In this document: positions 1 through 13,900 of the stretch, one piece after another
Position numbering within the stretch: position 1 is the stretch's first letter
Layout: each line of letters starts with the position of its first letter
DNA from: Amoebophrya sp. A120
Taxonomy: Eukaryota; Sar; Dinophyceae; Syndiniales; Amoebophryaceae
Assembly (NCBI GenBank): GCA_905178155.1
Contig: CAJINV010000005.1
Location: 2,950,456-3,014,455, forward strand
Direction of reading: 5' to 3'
Length of the DNA stretch: 64,000 bases
The notes under the pieces: generated by a model
What the model was told of the DNA's origin: nothing
What the model saw: only the letters and a program-made list of their open reading frames with translations
Database searches by the model: none
Made by a program: the position numbers and the translations under genes

Positions 1-677
1 AATAACACACGTGGTCAAGAAATGATAGCGCATCAAATACCATGTTCTTCACACGAATGCAGATTCTGATTCTTGGACGAGGGGGCGACCGCGACGATAG
101 TCCGGCGCATAGCACTTATGGCCGCCTACGTAGTTCACTGCCACACTATCATGTGTGAACGCGAGAACGTTTCATATTGTCATCCGGTAATTGAAGAACG
201 AGGTGTGAATGTCTCTGGTCGGACGAAGGTTCTTGTGTCTACGATTTGTACGCAAGGGATCAGCACGAAAAGGACGATTGGAAATCAGGTCCAGTAGAAC
301 ACTTCCAGTGATCTGCTCTTCGGCAACAGAGTTCAAATAGAGCAGTCGACCCAGAGGGGTCTTCCGCTTTCTTACAGGTCAGTGTCGCTTTCATCCGAAA
401 ACATACTTTCTTACCGGAGGGCAAAAAAACTGTCCCTCGGGCACAGAGACAGATACATCCAAAACAGTACAAGGCTATCGTTTCGGAAGAACCACTTTTT
501 TTTCGAGCATAGGCATACCAACAATCCGAGAACACTTTACCTGCACGGATGATGTATTTCATTCTTCCAGAGGCAGAAATCATGGATACTACGAACCACT
601 GCATCCGCAGACAACTTTTCGAAAACATGATCACGCAATCTTTTAGTCCAAACACGAAAATCGTCATGTCCCCATCT
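1..677. other. Region downstream of the first gene, no gene seen
   Basis: I see no supportable gene here. The minus-strand gene that ends at 678 reads towards this stretch, so its 3' UTR should lie in it. The ORFs present are short, lack recognisable domains and overlap one another on opposite strands. No introner ends are present. Confidence 0.5.
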
Positions 678-3600
678 TCACCCAGAGGACCCACTGTCGC
701 TTGAGCTCGAGCTCCCGCTATCGGAGGATTGACTGGAGGAGCTGCTCGACGCCTGCTGCTGTTGGCGTCGTCTCTTCGCGGTTTTGCCCCTCTCTGTGGA
801 CGACAGTTGCTGCCGAGGTTTTTTCTGCGGCGGTGCATTGTTAGACCCCGTTTTGGTGGTCGCTGGTCGTTTCTGCGCTGGGGGTGCGGTAGAGGGGGCC
901 TGGGAGTGTTTGGATCGATAATGACAGCATTTCACTTTGCACTCTTCCTTTGAGAAAAAACAATGTAGTGCAAGCTCCTTAGACAAAACATAATTTGTCA
1001 GGCGAGCTTGAAATGCTCGCCCTCGTCCTGTCGTTGGTTTCCTGAATGTTAACTGTCTGCGCTGGAATGCATTTAGAGCCAGGCTTTTCGAGCGACGCAA
1101 CACCACCCGTTTTAGCAGTGGAGGCAAGCTCAATGTGGGACAAGGAATAGCACGGTTTAGGTCTCTGCGAAGCCACGCGGTGACAAGGAAAGCGGCCAGG
1201 GCTACAACAGGCACGACTGAAATAAGATTTTCACATTTACCTCTTTCGCCGTCCTGCCCGTAATATTCCTCGCATTTTCTTCGCGGGCACTGGTCCGGTC
1301 TTCCCGCGCGTTCCCTCCCCGCGCACCGCCCTCTCGTGTGCGGATCTCCCTCTCAGACTTCCCTGCATTTATTTCTCGGTCCCGTCCGGCAGTCCCGCGG
1401 GCGGACCGCTGTGGCTCGGCCGTTCTGTTGTTCTCAGTTTTGTTCCTGTCCCGGTCCCCGGTCGCGCCTGTCCTCGTCGTCGTCGCTGCTGAATTCTTTG
1501 CTCCGGCAGCTGAATTCTTTGCGCCTGCATACTTATTCGTACCACTGTCGTGGTTGTTGTTTCTGTCCCTAGTCGTGCCCCCACTTCCTCGTGCCGGAGG
1601 CGAGGCTTCTTTCAGGTGGTCTCTGTCTTGCCCTCTGTCTTGTCCTCTTTCCCCCCGTCCCCTGCTCTTTTCCTTTTGCTCCACTGCCCTGGTTCTTGGT
1701 GCCTGTTTGTTGTAGTTCCCGTTCCTCGTGGTCGCGCGCCCTCGCTCACTCGCGGAGGACGAAAGGTCCGACTCCTCGTAGCTCTGCGGACTGGGTTTCC
1801 GCTTGTTGCCCCTCTGCTCCGCCCCCGGTCCTCGGGAGTTCACCTGCTTCCGCGTCACGGGCTCCTCGCGGGCGGTGGTGCGGGTCTTGTTCCCTCCCCG
1901 GGTCGTAGTAGTTCTCTGCTCGAAATTTTTCGACCGACTGTCCGCTCGACTCTGCTGTTTCTGTGCAGTTCCGGAGGTCGTCGGGCCATTTTTGGTGGAC
2001 GTGGTTGTGGTGTTGAGAGCTTTATTGTGGCCCCGCCCTTGGTGTTGATGTTCCTTGTCCTGCTGATGTGTCGAGGTTTTGATGTTAGCTCCTGATCTGT
2101 TGTTACTCGCTTTATTCGTCTCTACGAGGGGCTCAGAAGCAGTATTTTTCGTTTTTTTGTTCACTGCAGCCACGGTGCTCGATACCGGTTTGTGGTTGTC
2201 CAAAGCGTTTTTCTTGCCCCCACCAGTTGTCGTGCCTCTTTGACTCTGCACGACCCGCGGCCCCCGCTCCCTCATTTCCGAGCTCTTGCTCTTACTGCTG
2301 CTCGGCGAACTGCTATCCAGGCTGCTGGCCGAACGGTCGGACGGAATCTATGCAAGAAAAAAACTGTGTAAGTGTAGCTCTGTAATGCAAAACATGCAAC
2401 AGAGTTACGCCTGTCATGCCAGACAGCCATGAAGTCGTCTTCTCGTGTGTGTTTTCCCTTACAAGCCACGCGTGACAGGTTTACTCAGTGATGTAGAGCA
2501 AATTTGTGATGCTGTCAGCCGAAGATAGTTACACTAACACAGTTTTTTTCCTGGATAGAATCTCAATCTCCTTCACGACTGGAATATAATTCGCGGATGA
2601 AACAACTACTCCTGCTGCCCGGCCGGCGCTTCTCGCCTGCTTCGCACTCCGGGTCGTGAGTTTCATCTTCGTTTCGTTTCCCGCTGCGGGTCCATTCGTT
2701 GTGGTGACTTTCATGCCATCATTTCTACTGCTTTCGCCGTCGCTTATTGCAAGGAAAAATCCCCCCTCCCCATATTGACGAAGCACGTTTTCGAAGATTT
2801 GTGTTGCTGATTTGAGACCACAAATCGTGCCTGTGTTGGAAGAAAACAACTCCACAGGCTCCACCGCATTATGCAGGCGGTTTGTCATGCTGTTGGGCCT
2901 ATGGTGTGGACATTTGTAGTGCTAGGCGCCTAGGTCAAAACCTCTCTACTCAGGCTTGATATGGGTCTGCAGTCCTCTCCAGCAAGACAAATCTCATCTG
3001 TGTACGCAAATCCAGCATCAGAAACTTCGTTTTGATATGGGGAGGGGGGATTTTTCCTTTTCATATCGCTCCTGTGGTCTTCAATGTCCCTACTCGTCTT
3101 CAAGTTCAAATGATTCTTCAACTCCCGCTGCTCTCGCTCCGCCGCCCGCCGCGCAGCACCATTCGGATTGGGCGAGAGGATGAACCCGCTGTTTCTACTA
3201 TCCTTGTTCCCAGTTGTGGTACCACCCCCAGCACCTCGTCGTGTTACGATCGTCGTATTTGTTGTTCCTACTTCACGCTCTACTCCCTCCCGTTTCAGCG
3301 GCGTGCCCCCGCGGCTCGGCCCGCGGGTAATCAACGTCGGAATGCCGCCGGCGCGGAGTCGCTGGAAATCCTCCTCCGGAGAGGAGGTCACCGCCCGGCG
3401 CAGATTCACCGCCGGGTGCATGTCGTTGCTCAGATTCGGGGACACACGCTTGTCGTTCGAGATGCGCGCCATGCGGTCCCGCTTCGAGAGGAGCACGACC
3501 TTTTGCTGCTTGTTGTCTTCCTGTTCGTTCTGCTGCCGGATGTGGATCGCAGGCACCAGGGTCACCCTGATTTTTTTGCATATCAGTTCCAGTCGTGAGG

Positions 3601-4220
3601 AATTTGGTATTAAATGTAAACGTACTACGTCCTCATGCCTGAATATTTCACAGCTGTCAACATCATGCAAATCAATCTTCACATGCAGAGCAACTACGTG
3701 AGTATGCTTCTACGTGATCCAATTCTCGTCCAGAACTCAGAGCCAGACAATTCTCATACCTTCCGTTCGCGTCGCCACTCGCCGAGTTTTCCCGGTCCGC
3801 CCCGCGGTCCCGGAGATAGTCCGCGTTTTCCCGTAGAATCACGGGATTATTGCTGGCACTGCCGCCTTCCTTGTTGCTGTTATTCGACGTATTGTTGTTG
3901 TTTCCCAGCAGCTGCACCGTCCTACTTGTTCCGCCCCCGCTCGCATTCCCCCCGCCCCCGCCCGGGGCCCGCTTCAGCGTGACCGCGCCCTTCTTCCCGC
4001 CCCCGCTGCTGGACTGCTCCAGCAGCGGCGGGGTCGTCCGCCGCCACCGGGGCTCATCCTCGTCTAGGTCCGCTTTCGTGGTGTTCCGCGAGGTTAACAC
4101 GACCGCGCCCGGGGCCAGAGGCTTCTTCTCCCGGTCGAAGGCTTTCACGGCCTGCCTGAACAAGCGATTCTTATCGTCCTCCCCATCACTGTTGCTGTTC
4201 CAAGCGCCCGCACTGTACAT
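678..4220 (-). CDS. Unrecognised low-complexity protein, 846 aa, five exons
   Basis: Exons on the minus strand are 4220-3760, 3638-3066, 2739-2558, 2343-1241 and 899-678, which join without a phase break. Introns 1 and 4 have GT-AG ends (donor GGAAG|GTATGA, acceptor TTCAG|G; donor AAAGAG|GTAAAT, acceptor TCCCAG|G). Introns 2 and 3 are introner elements. The protein starts MYSAGAWNSNSDGEDD, then has Gly/Ser/Asn-rich stretches, a short ordered-looking segment around residues 155-200 (containing LELICKKIRVTLVPA), a long Arg/Gly/Thr/Asn-rich part, and a Lys/Arg/Gln segment followed by a Ser/Asp tail. I do not recognise a family. The RG-rich and basic composition suggests a nuclear or RNA-associated protein, which is inference only. 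The start is the first Met of the open frame; an upstream exon is not excluded. Confidence 0.6.
2349..2557. mobile_element. Introner element, family E (209 bp)
   Basis: The ends are TATGCAAGAAAAAAACTGTG on the plus strand and the near-complement ending TTTTTTTCCTGGATA. The element is flanked by the perfect 5-bp duplication GAATC (2344-2348 and 2558-2562). It forms intron 3 of the 678-4220 gene: removing it plus one GAATC copy joins the frame as E-I-P-S-D. Its poly-A-containing ends resemble the element at 46607. Confidence 0.85.
2745..3065. mobile_element. Introner element, family C (321 bp)
   Basis: The inverted ends contain GGAAAAATCCCCCCTCCCC and its complement (2752-2770 and 3041-3059 approximately). 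The flanking duplication is TCGCT (2740-2744 and 3066-3070). It interrupts the 678-4220 gene, and excision with one duplication copy restores R-S-D-G-E-S-S in frame. Confidence 0.9.
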
Positions 4221-4918
4221 TGGATCTTTTCGTTTTTAAAGCGATATTTTTGAACGTATCAAGTGTTCTTCGCGAATTTCTGAAGATGTTTTTCCTATAG
4301 ACTTGTAGTAAGAGTGTCGTGAAAAATCACAAAACTTGCCCGCTTTACTTAAAGATCTTCCACAAATCGCTAAAACTGTACTGAGTGCTCCGTTGCCGAG
4401 GGCATCAAGCTCTTTTCCAGAATAAATGCTATCGAGCTACTTAAACTTTTTCTATCCATGGGAGTGGCGGGACATCATCTTCCGCTGCGATAAATGCAAC
4501 TTTTTGGACTCTTGAAAACATCGTGCCTAGTTTAACCGTTGCAGCAGAGCAGAACAAGACTAAAGGATCCATCTTTTGAAAGGCAAAAATCGGAAAAGAT
4601 CCTGGCCGCTTCAGCTTGAAACGCGGGAACGGTGTGAAAATCCTGATCAAAAAGGGAGACGCAGTTATGACTTGTTCGAGCATGCTTTGTCGACGTCCTT
4701 CTTCAATAGGGAAACTTCGATGCGATTGATGAACAGCGTGTCAAAAACCAGACGGATCTCGTTAAGCCACCCGCGCAGTGCCGCATTCAGCGATACACTT
4801 TGGTAAACTTGGATCGCTTACAGCAAATAACATGACTCTCTATTGCTATTGCAGACAACTTCTATCCAAATTCACGGCGTTTGATTTCGCTATAAAATGA
4901 ATTCTGATAGTACGGTTT
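4221..4918. other. Intergenic spacer between two minus-strand genes
   Basis: About 700 bp between the start of the 678-4220 gene and the stop of the 2727-aa gene. It should hold the 3' UTR of the latter and the promoter of the former. It is less GC-rich than the flanking coding sequence. I see no gene, introner end or recognisable promoter motif, and the small ORFs have no coding features. Confidence 0.5.
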
Positions 4919-7900
4919 TCATTCGGGTGGCTTTCGCCACAAGTATTGCATTCCCTCTCTGAGCACCCTGGGGGGTGATTTTTCTTTTCTCCTCCCTCTT
5001 CGGCTCCTATCTCTACTACAGGATCTGTCTAAATTTCTAAGTGCAGGGTCTGCCGTGAGCGCTTTTGTACTCTGATTCCATTTCGGTTTCGCAGAAGATG
5101 CAGCTCCCCCGACAAGTTGATGCGCAGAGGAAGATTTTTGCGTTTGTTCCCTTTCCAGTTGCTTACGGCTCGGGTTCTTCGCTATTAACGTCTTTCTTGA
5201 GCAACCACTTCCAAGAACCTCTGTTGGCATTGCTTGCTCCCTTAACCTACTCGGAAAAGACACCCTCTCTTCGGCCCGTTTTCGAAATGCAACCGGTCGC
5301 GGCTCGGTTTCGCTACTTTCCGCCTTCTTCCTCGACTTGCTCGACGTCCCAGCATGATCCGCATGCAACCTCTCCCAACAGAAAACTTTTCGCTCCAGCT
5401 CCACAATCTGCGAATCTATGGTCTCGATCGGACTACTAGGAAGATGATGAAACAACCCTGTAGAATTATTTCCCGCGAATGTGATGTCATCTTCCAACCG
5501 CCTTGACTTATTGTTGTTCTCATCTGAAAGACGATCTAGTCCTCCAGCAGCGCTAGCATTCTTCGTGTTGACTTCGAACGCCGTGCGCCAGAAATCGAAA
5601 CGTTCCGCCTGAGGGATTTGCTTTCTCGGCTGTTCCTCCTTGTCGTTCAACAGTGTAGTTTCCTCCGCCGACAGCTCCGGTGCGACCGTGGCGCAGGAAC
5701 CAGCTTCGGAATTGGAAAAAGACTCACCCTCAACTTCAACTTCCACTTCCTCCGGCTCCGAGTAGAATTTCTGTTGCGAGTTGACCAACGGAGCTGCTGA
5801 TGGTGCTGTGCTGTTCTTCTCTGTGTGAACGCTTTTCAGAAGCGCACCCTGCAGGTCACCGTCGTCACCCACCGACCTCCGGTTTTGTTCCTGCGAAGTA
5901 GTTGTAACTCCTCTGGGAGGTATTACTGTAGTTATTTCCTTTTTACTCTCTACAACAGCTCCGGTCGTTCTTGTATCTGTATCAGCCTCGTTTTTAGCAG
6001 CACTCTGCGGCTGCTCAGCCCCGATATCGAAGTGGTGCATCAGTGAGGGGACAAAACTGTTCCCCCGCATGGGTTTTTTCACGGGCGCAGAGGCGGCCTT
6101 GGGTCGGAAGGCGTGCATGTGCTCGAAATGCGAGGAAGACTCGTCGGTGTCGTCTATTTGGTGGGTCCTAAACCCTGTTTTTCCGCCGCTGCTGGAGGGT
6201 ACATTTGTCGTGCCCGCTGCTTCCGACGCTGACGATTGTGGTCCCAGATTTGTTCTAGCCACCACAGGTTCCGCCACGTTGACCGCTTCCGCTGGTGCCT
6301 GCAGCTGGTGTGAGCCCACACTGGTCCCCGACTGCATTAGCGGCGGCTGCTGCTCTACGGGCGGCCGGCCGGGTCCTGGTACTAGTAAAATCGCCGGTTG
6401 TTGTTCTAGGAGGGCGCGGCCTACTACTTGAGCAGGAATGGGCGGAGTTTTCTTAATAGCATCATTTGTACCATTTTTTCCGACGGCATTCTGTAAGCGT
6501 TCTCGGCCGTTCACAAGACCTCGGCCAGGATCTGGCCCATCGTGGTTCCCATCCATTTCTGAGGAAGGGAGAAAATCTGTAACAGGAGTATTTGTATTGT
6601 CCTCCGGAGCTGGTGCACTAGAGGAAGTATTAAACCCGTTCAATATCGGTTGTTCTTGAGCAAAAATCTTGTTATTTCCCCCGTACAAATTCGGACTCCA
6701 ACTGGCACCGTCTACAGGAGCGTCTGCAGCTTCACTTCTGCCTTGTACAATTTGCACTCCTTGAGGTTCTTCCCCCTCCTCCTGCTTCCTCCTTCTGTTC
6801 TTCGCCAACCCCTCTTTCCGCACAACAGCGGGGGCTACGTTCCACTTCCGCGGCGGGTCCTCTACTGTGTTAGTACCACCACCAATAGCCGTTTGTTTCT
6901 TGGGTAACGCGTCGAACAAATTTTTCGCCTCCTTCGGCGCCTCGCTCACGACCGGCGCGGCAAAGGGGAAATGCTGTCGGGGGCTGATCACCGCCTCTTT
7001 TTTCGGTAGCGGCAGGATCTTCGGCCGGACGAAAACCGCTGGCGTGGGCTGGTCGCGGGCGAGGTTTTCCTTTTTGCCGAAGATACTTTCCGCAACTTCC
7101 ACCTGCTGGGGGTTCATGACCGGCTCGTCGGCGACTTTAAAGTTCGGGTCAAATTTTCGCCCGTGTTTCTGGTTAAACACACGCATCTCCGTGAACGGCG
7201 CGGGCATTATATTTTTAGTAGACGGGTTTTCTTTACTATTCTCTTTCTTCGTTGCCAACATCTTCACCGGTTTTTGTTGTTCGCTGTCACTCGTCGAGGA
7301 CCCGGACCACAAAGTATCCCCCCGCTTCTTGAACGGCACACTCAGCGCGCCGGCTTTAGCTTTCGCCCGATTGTGCTTATTTCTGCTGTGCACCGTCGGC
7401 GTGATCGAATCCCCGATCGACTCGTGCTTCCGTTGGACTTTTATCTTTTGCTCTTTAACATCAGCCTGGACATTTTGTCCCTGCTGCTGTCCTCCTACAG
7501 CATCGTTCTTACTCACGGAACTTTTTCCAGCCTCGATTTCCTGCCAGGTTTCCCTTGTGCTGTTATCGCGGTGGAGCACATTTTCAGGAAGTTCGTTGTC
7601 CTCGTCGAAAACAAAATCTTCGTGCTGCAACTTCTGCTGCGAAAACCTCTCTGGCAGGGACAGCGAAGATTCCTTCGGCGCCGGCAGCATGCCGGACGAC
7701 GCTTTCGAGGTAAAGTCCCGGCTTTTCTTGCCCGCCGCCGCACTCGGTGCCGCAGCAGGAGCTCCGTCTTGCGACACAGACACTATACTTGATGTTGTAC
7801 TCGGTTTGTTGATGTTCTTGCTGGCCTGGACTTGGGAAGATGATCCTCGTGGAACTACACCACCTGTTCCGTGATGTCCTCCTCCGATTCCCAGCATGTT

Positions 7901-10900
7901 GTCCACGATTGCGACCTTGGTCGCCGCTTCACTGACCTTCCGAAGCGAAAGAGTAGGTTTCGGCTTATTGTTGTTCAGCCCCATCTTTTCGTTCCACTCC
8001 TTTTTCGACCGTCGGATCGGGTGCACGGTGTTCTTCTCCTGTCGCAACGCGTGCAGCGCGGCCTTGTGCGCGTGCTCGATCTCGTTCGCGATTTCGTCGG
8101 ATTTGCTGCCGTCTGCCGGGCCAGCTTCTGCTTTTTCTTGCTTTTCCCGTTTCTTTTTATCCAAGTCCAGCTGAAACAAATGCTCTTTGTCCTTCGGGAT
8201 CTTCTCCAGCGGGGATGCAGCTTTAATATTCTGCTTGTTGGAAAAATTGCCATAATTTCCGCCGGCGTCTTCCGGGACGACGTCGAGAGCAGCAGAATTA
8301 ATATCCTCTTTATCCCCACTGCCCGACCGGTTGCGCTTTCTCTTCTTCATTTCCTTCTTCATCAAGTCGATACTGTCCGTATCTTTTGAATTTTGGTCCA
8401 TCAACCCGAACTGCTTCCCGAGCATGGATTGCCGGCGCAGCGCCTGCTCGTAGATCAGCGACTCCTGGGACGGCAGCATGCTCAGGCTGAACATCCGCGG
8501 AATGTCGGAGGGTTCTAATGCCGAGTGCCTGTTCTCAAACGGCGACGAAGACCGATCGTTTCGCTTGTTATCTCGATCCGGAATATTAAACACCCCACTG
8601 CTCTCCGCTGCGGAAGACAGCGTTTGGTGCCAGAAATCCTCCGAATTTTTTCCCGCTAAGATCTTTTCGTCAACTTCCTCCCCGACAGCTCCCCTTATCC
8701 GCAGCAGCTGTTCCAAATAAACGCCCGTTTTTCGGTTGGGATTCTGCATCATCTGGTCGATCAACAGCGCCCGGGCAGCGGAGGTGGTCATGTCCTGATC
8801 GGTCTGCGTTTTTTCGAACTCCTCGAGGAGCTTTTGTTTCGCCGCTTGGCTCGCCTTACCCGCGCGAACCGCGTCCTCGTCGTTTGGAACTGTCACATCT
8901 TCGTCCTTCGATCGCGCCCGGCCCTTGACGATCGTCGTGACCTTGTTCAGTTCCGCCAACGCCGTGCGGAGTTCCGGCGAAAACGAGTCCCTTGCGCGAC
9001 GGTCCTGGTTTTTATTTTCACGACCAGCTGCGGACGAGGTCGTGGGCGTGGCGGCGGACCTTCGCATTGTCTCGACGTCGACCACATCGGTCGACCTGCT
9101 CGCCCAACTTCTGTTCGGAACAATAGGTCCAGCACCTCCACGCTGTTCTTCCTGGTCTTCATACCCACCTGCTTCCGACGACCGCGGCGGACTCCTGGAG
9201 TGCCCGCGCGCGGAGGAAAGAATTTCGTCCGCCCGCGCTTCGGCTTCGTCTTTCGAAAAGTTTGTGTTGGACGTTCTTGTCAACGTTAACATCAAATTCG
9301 GATCGTACACAAGCGGCTGCGGCCCAGAGGGGGTCAGTAACGCCACGCCGCTGATTTTCGAGGCTTTGAGCAATTGGTGCCGGTTGTAGGCTAATGCGCC
9401 GACTTCCTTGATCGCATTCGTTCCCTTCCTTAGCGCTTGCTGCGACACGTGCGCCCGCAGCTGCGGAATCCCGTGGACGAAGGGGCTTTCCAGCCGCCCG
9501 GCCAGGGTGTAGACTGTGTTCACGCTGGACCGCACCAATCCCGGGTAGTCGGTGTCCTCGTGATTTGGTTGTACTGCTGCACTTCCTTTTCGCTCGGCTT
9601 GTCTTAGGCTCGTCTTCTTCGTCCCACTCGTTCTTGTGACGGTAGAAGTGTGGTTCCGCGATTTGCTCCCGGAGGTTTTTGTGCCGCCTCCTTTTCGCGA
9701 CGCGGAGCTCGCTCTGCTGGACAGAGAGCCGGACCTTCTGGTGCTGGAAGTTCTTGTTCCTGCTAGTTTCTTTCCTTCCTTCTGCTCCGGCGCTCCTGCT
9801 CCCGCCGAGCGTTTGGGCGACGAGGAACTTCGTTTACTATTGAGATTTCCCGACGAAATAACCGGGTTCGCGACCACGCTGCCCCGTCCCATGGGTTTTT
9901 TCAGGGACCCCCTGGACACCACCACCTGCTTGGCTTGCTTGGACACGGATGGCACCGCCCTGCCCGCCCGCAGCGCCGACGCCCGAGTTTGCCCGCCCAG
10001 GGAGACCGCGGACGACCGGGAGGGGGACCGGGAGCTGGGCGATCGGGCCACGGGAGCGGTTGTCGTTGGACCGGAAGTACGAAGATTATAAGACGCTTTA
10101 GAGGTGGTACTCTGGTGCTGTTGATCCTCCGCGCGCATACTTGCAATCGTGGCTGACCCCGTGGTTCGGTGATTATCCACGATGGTAGGTCCGCTTGTTG
10201 TAGACACGCGATTTATGGAAGATGCGTTAATGGTGCCCTGCTGTGGTCTATTATCTTCCCCGCCAGTAATTCCTTGGCTCGTTCCCGAGAACCGCACATG
10301 ATCTTCCTGGTTTTGCGACCGACCACCTAGGGATAATCTTCCCTGGTGCCCCCATGGTCCAGGGCTACCTGCAGCTTCGGCCGCAGACAACCTGGGATAA
10401 TTATGATGCGCGCCGTCGGAAGAGAACAAAGCGCTTGATGTTCTCTTTTGCTGCTGCTCACCGTTTTTTTTGTTCGACCTTTCAAAAACTCCTGCTCCGT
10501 GAAGATGAACATCATTGTCCACGTCGACCGAGACACGTTTGTAACTGTGAGCACCTGCACCTCCAGAAGGTCGTCCCAAAAGCGCACTGCCGCCCCGCGA
10601 GGGCAGCTCCCGACTGCTCTGTTCCTGCGGTGGCGTGCCGCCCCCGCTGTGGTGGTCCACGACCGCGCTGGGGAACTTCAGAAATTCGCTCACAGCTCCT
10701 GCGTCGTCCCCACCCGACATGTCGAACGTGGTCCGCGATTCCAGTTGCGCCAACAACTTCTTCTCGCGCTCGCTGCTGCCATTCATCATTTTCGCGGTTG
10801 TACTACTACTTCCCCCTTGCGGGAAGAAGATACTGCTGCTGCTATTCAACCCCGTCCCCCCCGGAGACGAGGACCACTCGCTCATCGCCCGGAGCAGCGC

Positions 10901-13900
10901 GTGGTGCTCCGGCGACAGAATTCCGCTCACGCCCGTCACCTCCTCCGCTGCGAGGGAATCCCCACCATTCGGACTGCCAGGACTCCGGCTCCGCAGCATA
11001 CTACTAGTATCCCGCATCCTCGTGGCAACAGCCTGCTCCTGCTGCATTTGCAGGAGCAGCACGATCCCGTTCAGCACCTGGAGACGGAACTTTTGGTCCT
11101 CCGGAATGTCCCCGTTCGCGTCCAGCAGCCGGGATTCCAGCAAACTCGCGCGCAGCTCCCGCCGCAGTTCTTCAATCCCCGAGGCGCCGACCGACACGGG
11201 CGGCTTCAAGTCCACGGCCTGAAACGACTCCTTCGTGAATCTCTCCGAAGACCGCGGTTTGTTATTTTCGGCGGAGGACGAGGTCTGCGACGCAACCTGG
11301 GTCAGCAGTTGCACCACGCGGGACCGGAACGCCTGTTCGTCGTCAACCTCGTTGAGGCTGGCGCTTTTGTAAGATTTTTGTTGATCCGGTGCTGCGGCTC
11401 CAGCTTCTTCACGACCCGCTGGTCGTTGAAAGATCCCCCGATCGACGTTCTCCGCAGCTGCTCCAAACATCTGGTTGAAAAAGTACACGCTCGCGGCGGT
11501 GTCGTCCTCCATCTCGCCGAACACCTTGCCGTTCTTCCGCCGCTATCAAATGTAAAAATGTCTGGGTCTGGAAGGATGTAACTTGTGATGCGCATTTCAG
11601 AACACACAAAAATCTCTGATGCACAGGCAGCAAAAGCTACTCACTTTCTGTCACCAAAATAGGGGACTTGTCATGCGGATTCGGCATTGCGGAAGGTTCT
11701 CGAAACCTGTGATGCTAGAGCTGCCATGCCAGACCTTCTGTGTCATGCAGAAACAGCATGACTCTTCCAGACCCAGACATTTTTACATTTGATAGCCGCC
11801 CTTGGGCGATCCTGTGTCGGCTCGCGTTGATTCTCTCCTGCAACCTCTGGTCGATGGGCCCGACCCACTCTTCGCGGGGCTGGGAGGTGGTGGCCGGTCC
11901 AAGGTTTATTTCAGCACTCCTCGTCGCTGCCCCGCCGGTTTTCAGCTTGGTGGTTCGGTGATGCAAAAAGCCTGTAGGCGCCTGATGATCCACCTCCAGA
12001 AGCGGCTTAGAAGGCGGATCGGCGTTGTAAGGTGTTGCACTGGTACCGCTAGGCGTGATGTGCGCCGGCGTCGTATCGGAAGGAAAAATCCCCCCTCCCC
12101 ATATCGAACACGAAATTTGTGATGCTGTATTCGAGGTCACAAATCGACTTGTCATGCTAGAAGGCCAAGAGCCGCAGTCGTGGCCTCGTTTGCAGGCAAT
12201 TTGTCATGCTGTTTCCCACTCTCAGATGCCTCCTATCATGCTGAAGATGCAAGGCTTCCCCACGCCACCCAGCACTACAGTCCGCATCTTTTCCCGTGTA
12301 GCATGACAAAGCTGATTTGTGACAACTCTGCATCACAGATTTCCGTTTTGATATGGGGAGGGGGGATTTTTCCTTTTGATACGTCGTGATGTGCATGGAG
12401 CCGACACGCGCGGCGGCGCCCGTAGCCCGCCCGTCGTGGAGGCGATCCGGCGCGAAAAGCTTTCGCGCGCTCTGTTCGGTCGGCTGCGCGAACCGGGGCT
12501 TCACTTTGCTCGCCTGAAGTACTTGGGGTGTCGTGCGACTCAACATCGTGCGGGGAGTCAAGGGCTTGTTCGTGGTGATCGCCCGGGGGCTTGTTCTTTG
12601 TTCTCGTCGGGAAGTGGGGGTCAACGTGCCAGTACCTCCTCTGGGACTTCTCGACGCGAACGCTGATGCAGTCGCCGGACTTATTCTGGGGGAAGCGGTG
12701 GAAACCGGCCGCGCAGCAGGCGACGCGTGAAAAACACGTGGCGTCGGCGCCTTCCGCGGCGTTCGATCCCGCCGTTGAATCGCGGATAACACACGCAGAC
12801 TACTACTCTTCCCCGCCCTCCCTGCGCGGGGAACAACTCCTTCTTTGCGTGGCGTGCCGTGGAGGCTCCAGGCCTGCCGCGGCGTGTGGTCCTGCGACGA
12901 CTCTTCGCGCTGCAGGGCCGCCATCTTGTGGCTGTAGGCGGGACTCGGGGTGCGGTCGGCCAGTTTCGTTGCGTGGTGCACCACGCCCTTCGCCGGAAGT
13001 TGCACAAAGAACCCACTCGCCGAAGATGGTGGAATATTACCTCGTCCTGGCCCTCCAGTTTTGTTTTTCGCCGCGTGCCGGCGAAAAGCGGCAGGCACGG
13101 CAGCAGGAACACCGGCGGTCGTCGTGTTTTTGTCCCTTGTATTAACGGTGTTGATATAATTGTTAGTAGATGCGACGATCTCCGGGCTAGAAATCATATC
13201 GCCGCGGCTTTCTTCATCTTGCGGTCCAGAGCCACGACCCGTCCCTGTCTTAATTTCTTGTTCCGCATCACTGTTACGTTCTCGCTTGTAGTCGTTCCCG
13301 GGCGCGATCTCCACGGCGACATCCGTTGCGGTCGTGTGCAGCTGTGGAACCTCTAGCGACATGCGCTCAGGAGCAACTGGCGGGCTCTCCTCGCGGGACG
13401 CCCGGGACAGCATCCCACTAAACCTGGGGTTCGGGGGGTCGCTCGGAAGCGACAATCCGGAGATTATACTGGTGTTGGTCTGCGAAAACTGCAATGTGTT
13501 TTATTGTTCGAATAGTAGTTTTAGGGAACGTCAGCGACGCTGGGCACTAGAAAACGTGAGCAAAATAAGTAACACGCCGCACTCAGTTTTCCTGAAACAC
13601 TGCAAAAATCCCATTTTTTCAGAGGCTCTGTATCAATTTGCTTTGCAAGCAGCTACATACTTCGCGTACGAAAAAAGCGCGACCGAATCAATATCGAGTA
13701 TCAACACGGCAATCTTGTTCTACCTACTTACTCACAACAATTTTAACAGAACTAGAAGACCATTATCTTGAAAGCAATTTTCTCCTACTACCTGGCTGCC
13801 CTCCCGTGTGCGCAGTCTTGAAAGGCCGGCCTGCTGCAGCGCCACCGCATCTTCCGGCGCTAACGTGCCCAACGCGACCGCCTCTTCCACAAGTTTGCGC

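Noticed and set aside
3060-3682. Protein ends reading through GGAAAAATCCCC as KRKNPPSPYQNE
   Set aside because: The same peptide appears in unrelated genes wherever a family C introner begins. It is translated intron, not a shared protein motif.
6867-7874. 335-aa plus-strand ORF rich in Ser, Phe and Cys
   Set aside because: Antisense to the same large exon; no domain or splice context.
10448-11581. 377-aa plus-strand ORF
   Set aside because: It lies opposite the 2727-aa minus-strand coding exon, runs across an introner border, and has arginine/proline-rich composition typical of an antisense shadow.
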